Shown in pieces: positions 28,501-37,800 of a DNA stretch of 64,000 bases (position 1 is its first letter; each line of letters opens with the position of its first letter). Under the pieces are notes generated by a model, which saw only the letters and a program-made list of their open reading frames with translations, was not told the origin of the DNA and made no database searches. The DNA is from Aestuariibaculum suncheonense (lineage in GTDB: Bacteria; Bacteroidota; Bacteroidia; Flavobacteriales; Flavobacteriaceae): the NCBI RefSeq assembly GCF_014596935.1, contig NZ_JACVXC010000008.1:62001-126000 (forward strand), given 5' to 3'. The translations under genes and the position numbers were made by a program.

Positions 28501-28702
28501 AGATGTATTAAACTTTGGGAATTTAATTAATTCCCATTGGGGTGTCGTAGAGCAGCCAAATAATTTATCACCTATAAGTGTTGATACCTCTGGAGGTTCA
28601 CCGGTGTATACTTTTGATTCTTCTTTAACCAAATCTTTTGGATATGATTCTAGTCTAGCTTCGAGATGGCAAGCTCAGTTTGGTTTGCGCTACATTTTCT
28701 AG
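25547..28702 (+). CDS. TonB-dependent receptor, Oar-like (carboxypeptidase-regulatory plus plug plus barrel)
   Basis: A 1051-aa outer-membrane receptor. A signal peptide (FLVFFLIISLSAFSQ) is followed by a carboxypeptidase-regulatory-like domain (NIKGLVLDANSVPLPGANI, about 24-110), a plug with VVIQGSRTG and VNAVTKSGTNEFHGTVYGFF, and a long beta-barrel ending in the aromatic residue of LRYIF. The layout resembles the Oar family rather than SusC. No ligand-specific neighbour is seen. A run of seven G at 28466-28472 lies in frame near the 3' end and could slip. It is flanked by terminators on both sides, so it is probably a single-gene unit. Confidence 0.92.
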   Translation: MKRIPFLVFFLIISLSAFSQVTTSNIKGLVLDANSVPLPGANILAVHTPTGTNYGAASNFDGRFNLLNLRIGGPYTITISFIGYQEQTLKEVYLSLGNTLNLDIVLIENSQELDAVVIQGSRTGTFGSDRTGAETSVGRREITRLPTISRSAADFTRLEPSASGNSFGGRNDQFNNFSLDGAIFNNPFGLDSPTPGGQTDAQPISLDAIDQISVATAPYDVTQSGFTGASVNAVTKSGTNEFHGTVYGFFRNEDLTGGKINGEEVTKPDLEQLQYGLSIGGPIIKNKLFFFANFEIDDRNDLGSNGWVPNTASGAVNESRVLETDLINVQNALATLGYDTGAYEGFTFGSNSTKGIFKLDWNINDNNRLAVIYNFLDASKEKPAHPTALGVRGPSFSTLQFQNSGYEINNKLNSVQLELNSNFTDEITNKLQAGYSHFDDFRNPFSKPAPVITIQDGAGANYIIAGHEPFSINNLLDQKVFQFTDNLNITKGSHTFTVGVSFEKFEFANSFNLVNYESFNFGIFPYYGIFSPYPNVQTFLDNAQPGGVVEQYLAATQNAYDTFNSNGTGNDGGWKLAELNVGQLSFYVQDEWNVSDAFKLTYGVRFDKPLYFNTADLIQKYIDTDNGATRDNSVLYYNPNKKEEVTFDSTTLPNNNWLISPRVGFNWDINDEAKTQIRGGSGLFTGRFPFVWLGNQVSGADDGFFQFVDPDYKWPQVWRTNIGADHRFENGLTLTADISYTKDINGAHVQNWGHREPSATLNAPEDNRPFYLDSDKGNNAYVFTNTDKGRIWNTTIKAQKTFGNGYFTSLAYNYLNSKDVNSIEAEITGDAFDFNPVSGNVNADVLSYSKYGDTHRFVAIASKKWTYGNDKWATTISTFGEYAQGGRFNYTYAGNINGDSSTQNNDLIYIPTASELQQMQFSGAGQAEAYERFIEQDKYLSDNRGKYFNRYGALAPWRSRWDIKILQDLNFNVGGDKTNTLQLSIDVLNFGNLINSHWGVVEQPNNLSPISVDTSGGSPVYTFDSSLTKSFGYDSSLASRWQAQFGLRYIF

Positions 28703-28729
28703 AATAAAGAATAATATATTATTAAATTT

Positions 28730-28760
28730 GCGCTCTTAATATCATGAGCGCTTTTTTTTT
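28730..28760 (+). terminator. Terminator after the Oar-like receptor
   Basis: GCGCTC (28730-28735) pairs with GAGCGC (28746-28751) and is followed by nine T. Confidence 0.8.
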
Positions 28761-28802
28761 GCAATCGGATGTTTAGAAATTGAATCAGAATAAAAATATA
28801 CT

Positions 28803-29273
28803 ATGAAGTATTCGCGACTTACAAAAGAGCAATTTGAAGAATTACACCAGGAGTTTATTAACTTTTTAGCAACCCAGTCTATTACAGCAGACGAATGGAC
28901 GAATCTTAAAGCTAATAAACCAGAGTTAGCAGAAGCTGAATTAGATGTGTTTAGCGATTTAATCTGGGAAGGTGTATTAAACAAAGCTGAATATTTAGAG
29001 CATATATCGCCACAACATATGTATTTATTTCATTTAGATGAAGACGAGATGCACGCCATTGTGTTAAATATTAAGAATGATGATGTTGATATAACAACAG
29101 AAGAAGGTTATGCCTGGCTGCGTGAAAATTTAATGGATGAAAATGTAGAGTTTTTGCAAGCTGATAAAGACTATACCGACGACAAGAATTTAGATAAGTT
29201 TAAAATGATTGAGCAAGGCGCAGTAATAACAAAAGGCGATTTGTTTAAATATTTTAATAAGCTTATCAACTAA
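28803..29273 (+). CDS. Conserved flavobacterial protein, DUF6495-like
   Basis: A 156-aa acidic, soluble protein with no signal peptide. It looks like the flavobacterial family I know as DUF6495 (KYSRLTKEQFEELHQEFINF at the start, then DEWTNLK, LIWEGVLNKAEYLEH and HLDEDEMHAIVL). I do not know its function. It lies between the receptor terminator and the REP-flanked leader of hisS. Confidence 0.75.
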   Translation: MKYSRLTKEQFEELHQEFINFLATQSITADEWTNLKANKPELAEAELDVFSDLIWEGVLNKAEYLEHISPQHMYLFHLDEDEMHAIVLNIKNDDVDITTEEGYAWLRENLMDENVEFLQADKDYTDDKNLDKFKMIEQGAVITKGDLFKYFNKLIN

Positions 29274-29276
29274 AAT

Positions 29277-29304
29277 ATGTCATTCCTGCGAAGGCAGGAA
29301 TCTT
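29277..29304 (-). repeat. REP-like palindrome, copy 1
   Basis: A perfect hairpin, ATTCCTGC (29282-29289) and GCAGGAAT (29294-29301), with loop GAAG. Read on the minus strand it matches the copy at 29413-29440 at 22 of 28 positions, so the two are inverted copies of one element. Confidence 0.7.
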
Positions 29305-29320
29305 ATTCAAATTAAACTCT

Positions 29321-29328
29321 TATTTTTG
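29321..29328 (+). promoter_or_regulatory. Putative -7 box between the two REP copies (hisS)
   Basis: TATTTTTG matches TAnnTTTG, about 112 bp before the hisS start. No -33 box is clear. Confidence 0.3.
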
Positions 29329-29412
29329 TCGCTTCGAGGATTTGATATTAAGAAGAGCAAATATTATTTGCGGTAAACTTCGAGAAGCATTTTTTTATTA
29401 TTAACCTTAACC

Positions 29413-29440
29413 AAGATACCTGCCTGCGCAGGCATTTAAT
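29413..29440 (+). repeat. REP-like palindrome, copy 2, directly before hisS
   Basis: It contains the perfect 14-bp palindrome TGCCTGCGCAGGCA (29421-29434), ending 6 bp before the hisS ATG. It is an inverted copy of the element at 29277-29304. The hairpin would cover the usual ribosome-binding area. Confidence 0.7.
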
Positions 29441-30811
29441 ATGGCTCAAAAACCAAGCATTCCAAAAGGAACGAGAGATTTTAATCCGGAACAAGTCGCA
29501 AAACGCAACTATATATTTAACACCATTCGTGGTGCATTCGAAACGTTTGGGTTTCAACCTATTGAAACACCTAGCTTTGAAAACTCGGATACCTTAATGG
29601 GAAAGTATGGAGATGAAGGCGATAGACTTATTTTTAAGATTTTAAATTCTGGAGATTATTTATCAAAAGCAGATAATGTAGCTTACGAAACAAAAGACTC
29701 GTTAAAGTTAACATCGAGTATCTCTGAAAAAGCGTTGCGTTACGATTTAACCGTGCCTTTTGCGCGTTATGTTGTGCAACACCAAAGTGAAATCGAGTTT
29801 CCATTTAAGCGTTATCAGATTCAACCTGTTTGGAGAGCCGATAGACCTCAAAAAGGACGTTTTAGAGAGTTTTATCAGTGTGATGCCGATGTTGTTGGTA
29901 GCGATTCGCTTTGGCAAGAGGTGGAGTTTATTCAGTTATACGATGCGGTTTTTACAGCTTTAAAATTAGAATGCGTAACGATAAAAATTAATAACCGTAA
30001 GATTTTATCTGGTATTGCCGAAGTTATTGGTGCTCACGATAAGTTAATCGATTTTACGGTGGCTTTAGATAAGCTGGATAAAATTGGAGAGGAGAATGTA
30101 AAAGAAGAAATGCGTTCAAAAGGGATTTCAGAAGAGGGTATTTCTAAATTACAGCCATTATTTTCTTTATCAGGGTCGTTTGAATCTCAAATTGAATCTT
30201 TAAAATCAATTTTATCATCTTCGGAAGAAGGAACAAAAGGAATTGAAGAATTAGCTTTTATTAACCAAGCCATTTCAGAATTAGGATTAAATACCGCCGC
30301 TTTACAGTTAGATGTGACTTTAGCTAGAGGACTTAACTATTATACCGGAGCTATTTTTGAAGTAGCTGCACCAAAGTCCGTTCAAATGGGGTCGATTGGC
30401 GGTGGTGGTCGTTACGATGACTTAACAGGTATCTTCGGACTTCAAAATGTAAGTGGTGTAGGGATTAGTTTTGGTTTAGATCGTATTTACTTGGTATTAG
30501 AGGAGTTGAATTTATTCCCGGAAACCGTAACTAAAAATGTAGAAGTTCTTTTCATAAACTTTGGTGATGAAGAAGCATTATTCAGTTTAAACGCTATAAA
30601 AGCTTTACGTGAAAATGGCATCAAAGCTGAATTGTATCCGGATTCAGCTAAAATGAAAAAGCAAATGAATCATGCGAATAAACGCTTGATTCCTTATGTG
30701 GTATTAGTTGGAGAAGAGGAGATGATATCGAATACTTTCACGCTTAAAAACATGAGTACGGGTGAACAACACAAATTGAATATAGAAGAATTAATATCTC
30801 AGATAAAATAA
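29441..30811 (+). CDS. hisS: Histidine--tRNA ligase
   Basis: A 456-aa class II aminoacyl-tRNA synthetase. The N-terminus [15 protein letters not shown] is canonical, which fixes the start. Motif 2 is in [15 protein letters not shown], the histidine-binding loop in [15 protein letters not shown], and motif 3 in [18 protein letters not shown]; the anticodon-binding domain is C-terminal. The leader is unusual, with a pair of REP-like hairpins, the second ending 6 bp from the start codon. Confidence 0.97.
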   Translation: MAQKPSIPKGTRDFNPEQVAKRNYIFNTIRGAFETFGFQPIETPSFENSDTLMGKYGDEGDRLIFKILNSGDYLSKADNVAYETKDSLKLTSSISEKALRYDLTVPFARYVVQHQSEIEFPFKRYQIQPVWRADRPQKGRFREFYQCDADVVGSDSLWQEVEFIQLYDAVFTALKLECVTIKINNRKILSGIAEVIGAHDKLIDFTVALDKLDKIGEENVKEEMRSKGISEEGISKLQPLFSLSGSFESQIESLKSILSSSEEGTKGIEELAFINQAISELGLNTAALQLDVTLARGLNYYTGAIFEVAAPKSVQMGSIGGGGRYDDLTGIFGLQNVSGVGISFGLDRIYLVLEELNLFPETVTKNVEVLFINFGDEEALFSLNAIKALRENGIKAELYPDSAKMKKQMNHANKRLIPYVVLVGEEEMISNTFTLKNMSTGEQHKLNIEELISQIK

Positions 30812-30812
30812 G

Positions 30813-30845
30813 AAAAAAGCTCTAAAGAAATTTAGAGCTTTTTTT
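30813..30845 (+). terminator. Terminator after hisS
   Basis: A 14-base arm ending at 30826 pairs across a GAAA tetraloop (30827-30830) with TTTAGAGC plus T run. Confidence 0.85.
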
Positions 30846-30911
30846 AGTTAATTATGAAAAGTGACTAACTCAAATAATTAAACATCTTAGCAGAGTGTCT
30901 TTGTTTATTGA

Positions 30912-31694
30912 TTAGTGAATAATGAGTTGTTTTGTGGTTTGGCCGATATCTGTAATTACATTGACAAAAACCAATTGGCTACCCATTTGGTGAATGGGCA
31001 CTTTTATGTGAGTGTCATTTATATTCCTAGTTGAAAATAATCTTTGACCATTGACATTTGTTAAAGCGATTTCTTTTATAGAAGTCAAACCGTTGGTGTC
31101 GATATATAATTCTTTAGAATTTCTTAAATATTGAATTTTTGTGTTTTTTAAGATTTCATCTTCGGTAGATAGTGTTTTAGCAGCAGATGTTGATGATATT
31201 GTGTTTTCACTTTTAAAAGCTAAATAAAATCTATCGTCGTGTTCTCCTTTTGTAACATGAGATTTAAAATTTGAGTCATTTATACGAGTATAGGTGTTTT
31301 CTTTTTTGTCGTAAATAAAGACATCAATTGGGGTGTCGAAGTTTTCTAAGCGGTTAAATGAGATGAAAAAATCTTCTTCGGTTGACATGAATAGCCATAG
31401 AGGATATTTTTTAGAATCATCATAAGCTCCAACGGCTTGAATAGTGCAGTTTAAATCATTAATTACCCAATTTAAATCATAAGGGTATTGAGTATAATTA
31501 ATAGCATCGTAGCCGTAATCGTAATTGTCTGTAGCTGAATTGTCTTTTGTGAAACTAAACAGTAAAGGTCTCGTTAATTTGCCAGGAACAGTAAAATCTA
31601 TTCTTACTCTTTGTATGTTTTGTGAGAGTAGTTTTGTTGTTAACGAACTACCTAAAAAAAACAACAGAAAGCATAAGTGTAATTTTCGTATCAT
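30912..31694 (-). CDS. Small secreted protein resembling the C-terminal module of the giant T9SS protein
   Basis: A 260-aa protein with a signal peptide (LCFLLFFLGSSLTTKLLSQ). Its body matches, block for block, the C-terminal module of the 2369-aa neighbour: QRVRIDFTVPG, NYDYGYDA, IQAVGAYDDSKKYPL, VFIYDKKENTYTRIND, DDRFYLAF and KELYID. It ends in a short beta-sandwich of the T9SS type A sorting sort (FVNVITDIGQTTKQLIIH). So it consists of a signal peptide and the end module without the adhesive part. It could be a decayed duplicate or a secreted partner. It is 187 bp downstream of the giant gene on the same strand but behind a terminator. Confidence 0.8.
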   Translation of the reverse strand: MIRKLHLCFLLFFLGSSLTTKLLSQNIQRVRIDFTVPGKLTRPLLFSFTKDNSATDNYDYGYDAINYTQYPYDLNWVINDLNCTIQAVGAYDDSKKYPLWLFMSTEEDFFISFNRLENFDTPIDVFIYDKKENTYTRINDSNFKSHVTKGEHDDRFYLAFKSENTISSTSAAKTLSTEDEILKNTKIQYLRNSKELYIDTNGLTSIKEIALTNVNGQRLFSTRNINDTHIKVPIHQMGSQLVFVNVITDIGQTTKQLIIH

Positions 31695-31750
31695 AGGGCT
31701 TCAGGTTATGGTTGATTTGTATGCTAATATATGGATTTTTATAAATAAAA

Positions 31751-31774
31751 TCGATAAAATAACAAATTTATCGA
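31751..31774 (-). promoter_or_regulatory. Putative operator and -7 box for the small secreted protein
   Basis: TCGATAAA (31751-31758) and TTTATCGA (31767-31774) form a perfect inverted repeat with an 8-bp spacer. On the minus strand TAAATTTG (31763-31770), a TAnnTTTG match, overlaps it. No -33 box is seen. Confidence 0.35.
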
Positions 31775-31825
31775 CAAAAAGCATTTTATTTGTAGGAATA
31801 AAACTTCTTTTAAAGAGGTGGGGAT

Positions 31826-31860
31826 AAAAAAAGACTATCTCATATGAGATAGTCTTTTTA
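31826..31860 (-). terminator. Terminator after the giant secreted protein gene
   Basis: A perfect palindrome centred between 31843 and 31844 (GACTATCTCAT and complement) with A and T runs on the two sides. Confidence 0.85.
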
Positions 31861-31881
31861 GGTTTTTAATAAAAAGGCTAC

Positions 31882-34800
31882 TTATTTTACTACAATTTTT
31901 TTGGATATATTGCTGTTAGAAGTAGTAATGTTAACAATGTAGCTGCCTTGGGCAATATCATTATTAAGAGGAATTCTAATTTCATTAGAATCAAAATTCA
32001 TATTCGTTTTGTTCCAAAGATTTATGGTTTGACCTAAAATGTTGATTAACTGAATTTGTTTTACTTCAACATTTGTTGGTAAATTAACATCAATTTCTTT
32101 GGCATTATGTAAGTAACTAACTTGAATTTTATTTAAATCTTCATTAACTGTTGATAGCGTTTTTAGATCTTTATTAATAAAGGTTACATAAAATCTATCT
32201 TTATACAGACCTGTATCTAAGGTAATATTGAATGTTGAATTTTTATCGTTGATTTTAGTATAAGTACCCAACAAACTATCATAAATATAAACTTTGGTAC
32301 TTGGCTCTAAATTTTCAAAAGACTTGATTGAAATTTCAAAAGAACCTCCTTTGTTAGTGTAAATAGTGAATGGGTATTGTTTGTTTTCATCAAATTTACC
32401 TACGGCCTGAATTATAAGTTTATCACCATTCAATGCAAAAGTCATATCGTTTGGTAACGGATCGAACACTTTGGCGTCAAAACCATAATCATAACCATCG
32501 CTAGCTTCATTATTAGGGGTGAATGCTAATATTAAATTACGTGTACCACTATCGCTCTTAAATTTAAATCTAATGCGTTGAATATTATATTCGTTTATTG
32601 CATTTTGGCTTGTTGATGTTTTAGAATCTTTCCCTGTGTTAGCAGTTTTGTATAATTGAGCACCGGTGGTGGTTGCCAAAACAGGTTCTCTCTTAAATTC
32701 CCTTTGACTATTTCTAAATTCAATATTAGAAGTTATTTTATTAGTTCCAGCAGAGGTTACATAGAATCCTTGAGCAACAGGAATATGATCAACAGGGATT
32801 CTGTCAGAACTACCTTGTCCACTAATATAAAAACCATCTTCTGTTAGTAAAGGTGTAGTAACAGCTTCAAGTCCACCCGCTAATGTATATGTGGCATAAC
32901 CAGCTTGGTAATCTTTCAAAATATGTGTGTTATTGGTGTCATAATGTATCCAGAAATAAAGTGTACCTTCTATACTTCCGGTTGTGTTATTATGTGCTAC
33001 TGTTGGTTGATTTAAAGGATTTAATTTAGGAATATTATCCTTAATAAACTCTCTAGCGTAAATAGCTGATGCATAAGGGTTTCCTATTAGAGTGTGGTTT
33101 CCATCTCCAACGGTATTTGTAATTGTACCATTATGCGGTTGTCCTCTAAATGTATAATTTTGGTGTTTCTCATTTGTTCCACTACCTTTTAATGTATATC
33201 CTAATCCAGCTTTTAACCTGGTGTAAGCATCCATATGCACCCATGCAGAATAAGTGTTACCTGGAGCATCTTGATAAGACCATAACCAATATCTAGCAGA
33301 ACTGATAGGAGAGGTAGGCTTACCATCATAGCCTCCAATCCAATTAATTCTTTGCTCGTTTTGTGTAGTACCGTCAAGCATATTGTAAATTGGAACAAAT
33401 GGCATATTATTGGTCGTCGTACTTCGAATACCTACAGGAGAACCCCAGTAATTAAAATTAAATATATTACTAGTCCCTTGCTGATCTCGCTCTAAGAATC
33501 CATTTCCAGCAACATCTAAAATACTTTCGTTAAACTGCCTTGTAGTAAAGCTTTGAGTGTCTGTTCCATAATTAATATAGTCGCCATATCGTTTTTGAAC
33601 CAATTGAGATTCTCCTACTAAATCAATAAGACCATCTAGCCATAGATAATGTGTCACCCATAAACCTTGTCCATCATTGGTTTCATCAAAAGGAGGTGTT
33701 GGGTCCTGTATGGTGAGTTCGTATCCAGAATTAACAAGTAGTCCTAAAACCGTAATGTCTTTATTTCCAGACTGTACATTATTTATAATTTTTACAATAT
33801 TCCAGTCAATCATATCTCCATTTATACCAACACCATTCGGAATATCCCAAACCACAGGTTCTTTCCATGTAGTATTGGTTGTCCATAATCCATCAGTTTT
33901 TGTAACGTAAGGAAGAGGAGCTGATTCTATTTGACTTGTTGTAATATTTCTAAGTCTACCATTAACACCTTTATAAGCATCCAAATCACCACAAGTAATA
34001 GTGCTCATTCTGTAATAGCCTATTAAGTTGTTCCAAGTTAACAAATCGTCTTCATTACCATCATTATCCACATCAGGCCCATAAATTTTGGTAGGTATTA
34101 CAATACCTCCAACGTCAGTACCTAAGGCGTCAATTTCCTGATTCATCATTTGTCTAATATGTTCAGGTGTTAAAGCTTTATTCCAAATTCTAAGTTCGTC
34201 CATCCAACCTTCAAAATAATTAACGGGATCATTAGGAGGCGATTGGTCCATGGCTCCCAGTAGGGCTTCAATGTTTGTTGGTGTAGAGGCTGGAACCATT
34301 CCATTAGCGGAGTTTAGTTCAATGCCATCAACGTAAAGGGTATAGGTGCTACCATCGAAAGTTACTGCTAAATGATACCATCTGCTTGTGTCTACAACAT
34401 TGGCTCCAGAGGTAACAGTACCTGAGTTTGTTCCATTAAACCAATTGAATTGAACTTGTCCATTTACAATACTGAAATCATAACCGTTTGTATTGTTTCC
34501 AAAATCTTTTCTTGAAAAGACGGTTCTTTTGTTGTTTACGGCATCTGGTTTTACCCATACTTCAATACTAAAATCGTTATTTAAATTATTAATAGCATCA
34601 TAGTTATTTCTGAATGTAACATAATCGTTAGTACCATCAAAGTCTATAGTAGGACACTCAACAATAGTTACCTTAATTTCATCATAACACGCTTTTGCAT
34701 CCTGAAGGGTCCATCTTAAAGTGTAAGTTCCCGGATCGGCTGTGAAAATGGCATTAGGATCTGTAACGCTTGAGAATGTTGCCGAATTTCCACACGATGT

Positions 34801-37800
34801 TGAGCTGGAATTTACTATAGACCATTGACCCGTAACGCCTGTCCCTAAATATTTTACAGGATCATCGGCGGTTAAACCTGCAGGAACAACGTATAAATTT
34901 TCTTCCCAAGCGCCATTATCAAAATTATATTTTGCATTTCTGGTATTATCGTAGGCTCTAAGTTGTAAATTGTTTTCACCACATTCACTGGTAACAGGAG
35001 TGTAATCTTGACCAGCATATGCTAAACTGGTATAAACGTTTACAAAGTTAGTTCCAGAATCGTTGTCTGTTCTACATCCGTTTACCAAGGTTGTAACGCC
35101 ATATTCTCTTTGCCCAGGTGTTCTGGGGGTTACGGTTAAAGACTCACCTCTTACGATAACATTTCCTTCTTCGTCTGTCCATTCTAATTCATCTTCTACT
35201 TGGGCGTAAGCAAATCCAATGGCATCTATAGCCCATCCACTCGCAACTTTTTCAGCCTTATTACAATTTAAATTATTTGGATTGGAAAACATTGAAGGGC
35301 CCGCATCTCCACAATCAGATGTACTTCCTACAAATGTAAATTTAACACGAAGTCCCGATAGACCAGTGTAAGCACCTAAATTTATGGTTGCGGGAAGCAT
35401 TCTCGGATCTGTTCTTCCAATACATTTTCCTCCAGTACCAGTCGTTAAAACAACTCCAGAAGTGGTTGTTCCCCCAACAGTAGAATCGAAATCATAACCT
35501 TCTACAGTTGTTAAGGTTTCTGAATATGTGTTTCCGGAATCGAAAGACAATTCTATTTTTCCGTAACCACCATTACAGAAATAAAAACTAGTATTAAAAC
35601 TCATGATTGCTTCAGCAGAGGTCATTCCTATTGTTGAAAACACAGGAGTTTCCAGTGTTGTTGTGTTACCAACACCGTTGGCCATCGCAAATTTAGAATT
35701 GTCTGTAGTGTCATAATTAATACCACTAAATGTTTGGTTATTATTAGAATTTGTTTCTTTCCATGTAGGTTGTGTTGTTGTATTTCCACTCGCTGGAAAA
35801 AAACCATCAATTCCATCAACTCGCCATCCATCAGGTTGTGCATAATTAAACTCTCCTCCTTCACCAAATTGTCCATTAGGTTGATTAAAGAAACTCTCAG
35901 CATTTATAGTAACACTCTCATTTAAACAAATATCTAAAGCCGAGTGGCTTACAATAATTGGTGGCTCATCAGGAGGTAAAAATCTAACATAAGCTTCGGC
36001 TGATGTCTGTATAACATTTGCATCTTCAGCATCTTCCAAGACAAGTCTAACGAAAGTGTCTCCTGTTAAATTAGTAATGGTGTGTGTTAGCAGACCTGAT
36101 GTGTTGTTTATTTTTATCCAGTTTTCGCCATTATCGGTAGAATATTCCCAATATAAAACTTGTGAAGCTTGTAAATCATAACCATTAACCGGACTTAAAG
36201 TAAATTGAACATCTCGAGGTGTTGTAATTCCACCTGGGCATGCTGTAGCCTCTATTAAAGCACTGGCAGGATCTCCGTTAAGAGGAATGATTTGTCCAGT
36301 GAGGTAGGTGTTATTGTTTTTTGGTGGTTCTACAGTAACGGTAGCTGTACAAGAAGCTTCATTGTTATTATTATCTTTAACTGTTAGAGTTACAGGAATA
36401 GTATAAACATTGCCAGTAGGGTCGGCATCGAATTCGTATTGAGACAAACTGTAAGATTGAATGCCACAGGCATCGTAAGATCCATTATCGATATTTGAGG
36501 CTGTAATTACAGCTTTTCTTGTTAAAGCATCAACAACAACAACATAGTTTTTACATATAGCTTGAGGAGCTGTATCATCAATAACGGTTACCGTTGTTGA
36601 GGTGCTATTGGTTCTACCGGCGTTATCTTTTACAGTGTAGGTTACTGTATTCGTACCAACATTACTACAATCAAATGATGACGGTGTAACAGATCCTATA
36701 AAAAAGCCGCAATTATCACTTGAACCACCTTCAATATCTAACGGAGAAACATTAACAGTTCCTGTGGTTGCACTTAAATAAACAGTTATTGGTTTAGCTA
36801 CTGCCACAGGATCTTCATCGTCAGTAACGGTTACGTTTTGTGTACAGGTATTAGTGTTTCCATGACCGTCATCTACCGTCCAGGTTACTATTGTTAATCC
36901 CGTTGGAAATAAGGCAGGTGCATTATTTGTTATTAACAGATCGGCCGAGTTTGTACAATTGTCGGAAACATCAGGAAGCTCTAAGTTTACAGCGGTCTCA
37001 CAATTGCCTGAACCATCACTTGAGGTTGTTACATTAACAGGGCCTTGACAAGCAATGCTTGGTTTAGTTATATCTTTAAGCGTTATGGTAAATGAAGTTG
37101 ACTCAGAGTTACCGTTACCATCGTTGGCTGTAATTGTTATTAGTTGCGTACTATTATGACCACTTATAATTGTTCCAATAGCTGGAGTCTGAGTTTTAGT
37201 AATACTTCCGGTTACTGTACAATTATCATTAGCAGTAGTAAGTGCAGTATAATTAGGAATTCTAAAATTACAAGAGGTATCTAAATTTTCATTGCGATCA
37301 GAAATGGCGGTTAGCGTTGGTTTGGTAGTGTCGTCAACTATAATATTTTGTGTTAGTGTTGAACTATTACCATTACCATCATTAAATGTCCATGTTACTA
37401 CTGTTGTTCCTTGCGTATTTCTTGTTAAAGATTTATTTGGGGTTCCATTTATAGTTCCTCCACAATTATCGGTTGCTGTAGGCACGGTAGTAATTGTTGC
37501 CGAACATTGCCCAGTTACGTCTGGTAAAGAGGTTGCGTCTGGGGTCGGGTTGGTTACATCCTCTACAATTACATTTTGAGGGACAATGATAGAGTTTCCG
37601 TTACCATCATCAAATGTCCAGTTAATCACAAAGGTTCCTTGTGTATTATAAGTTAAAGGATCAGATGTTGTACCTGTAATGGTTCCGGCACAGGCATCAG
37701 TAGTTGTAGGAGCTGTAGCCGTAGCAGAACATTCACCTGTAATATCGGCAAGAGAAGGAGTAATCGGGTTGGTTACATCCTCTACAATTACATTTTGAGG

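Noticed and set aside
28712-28729. TAAATTTG before the receptor terminator as a promoter for the DUF6495-like gene
   Set aside because: A strong terminator follows at once, so a transcript from here would stop.
37292-37579. Open frame on the plus strand opposite the giant gene (95 aa)
   Set aside because: It is antisense to well-supported HYR repeats, has no known protein features and no leader. A shadow of repeat codon bias.
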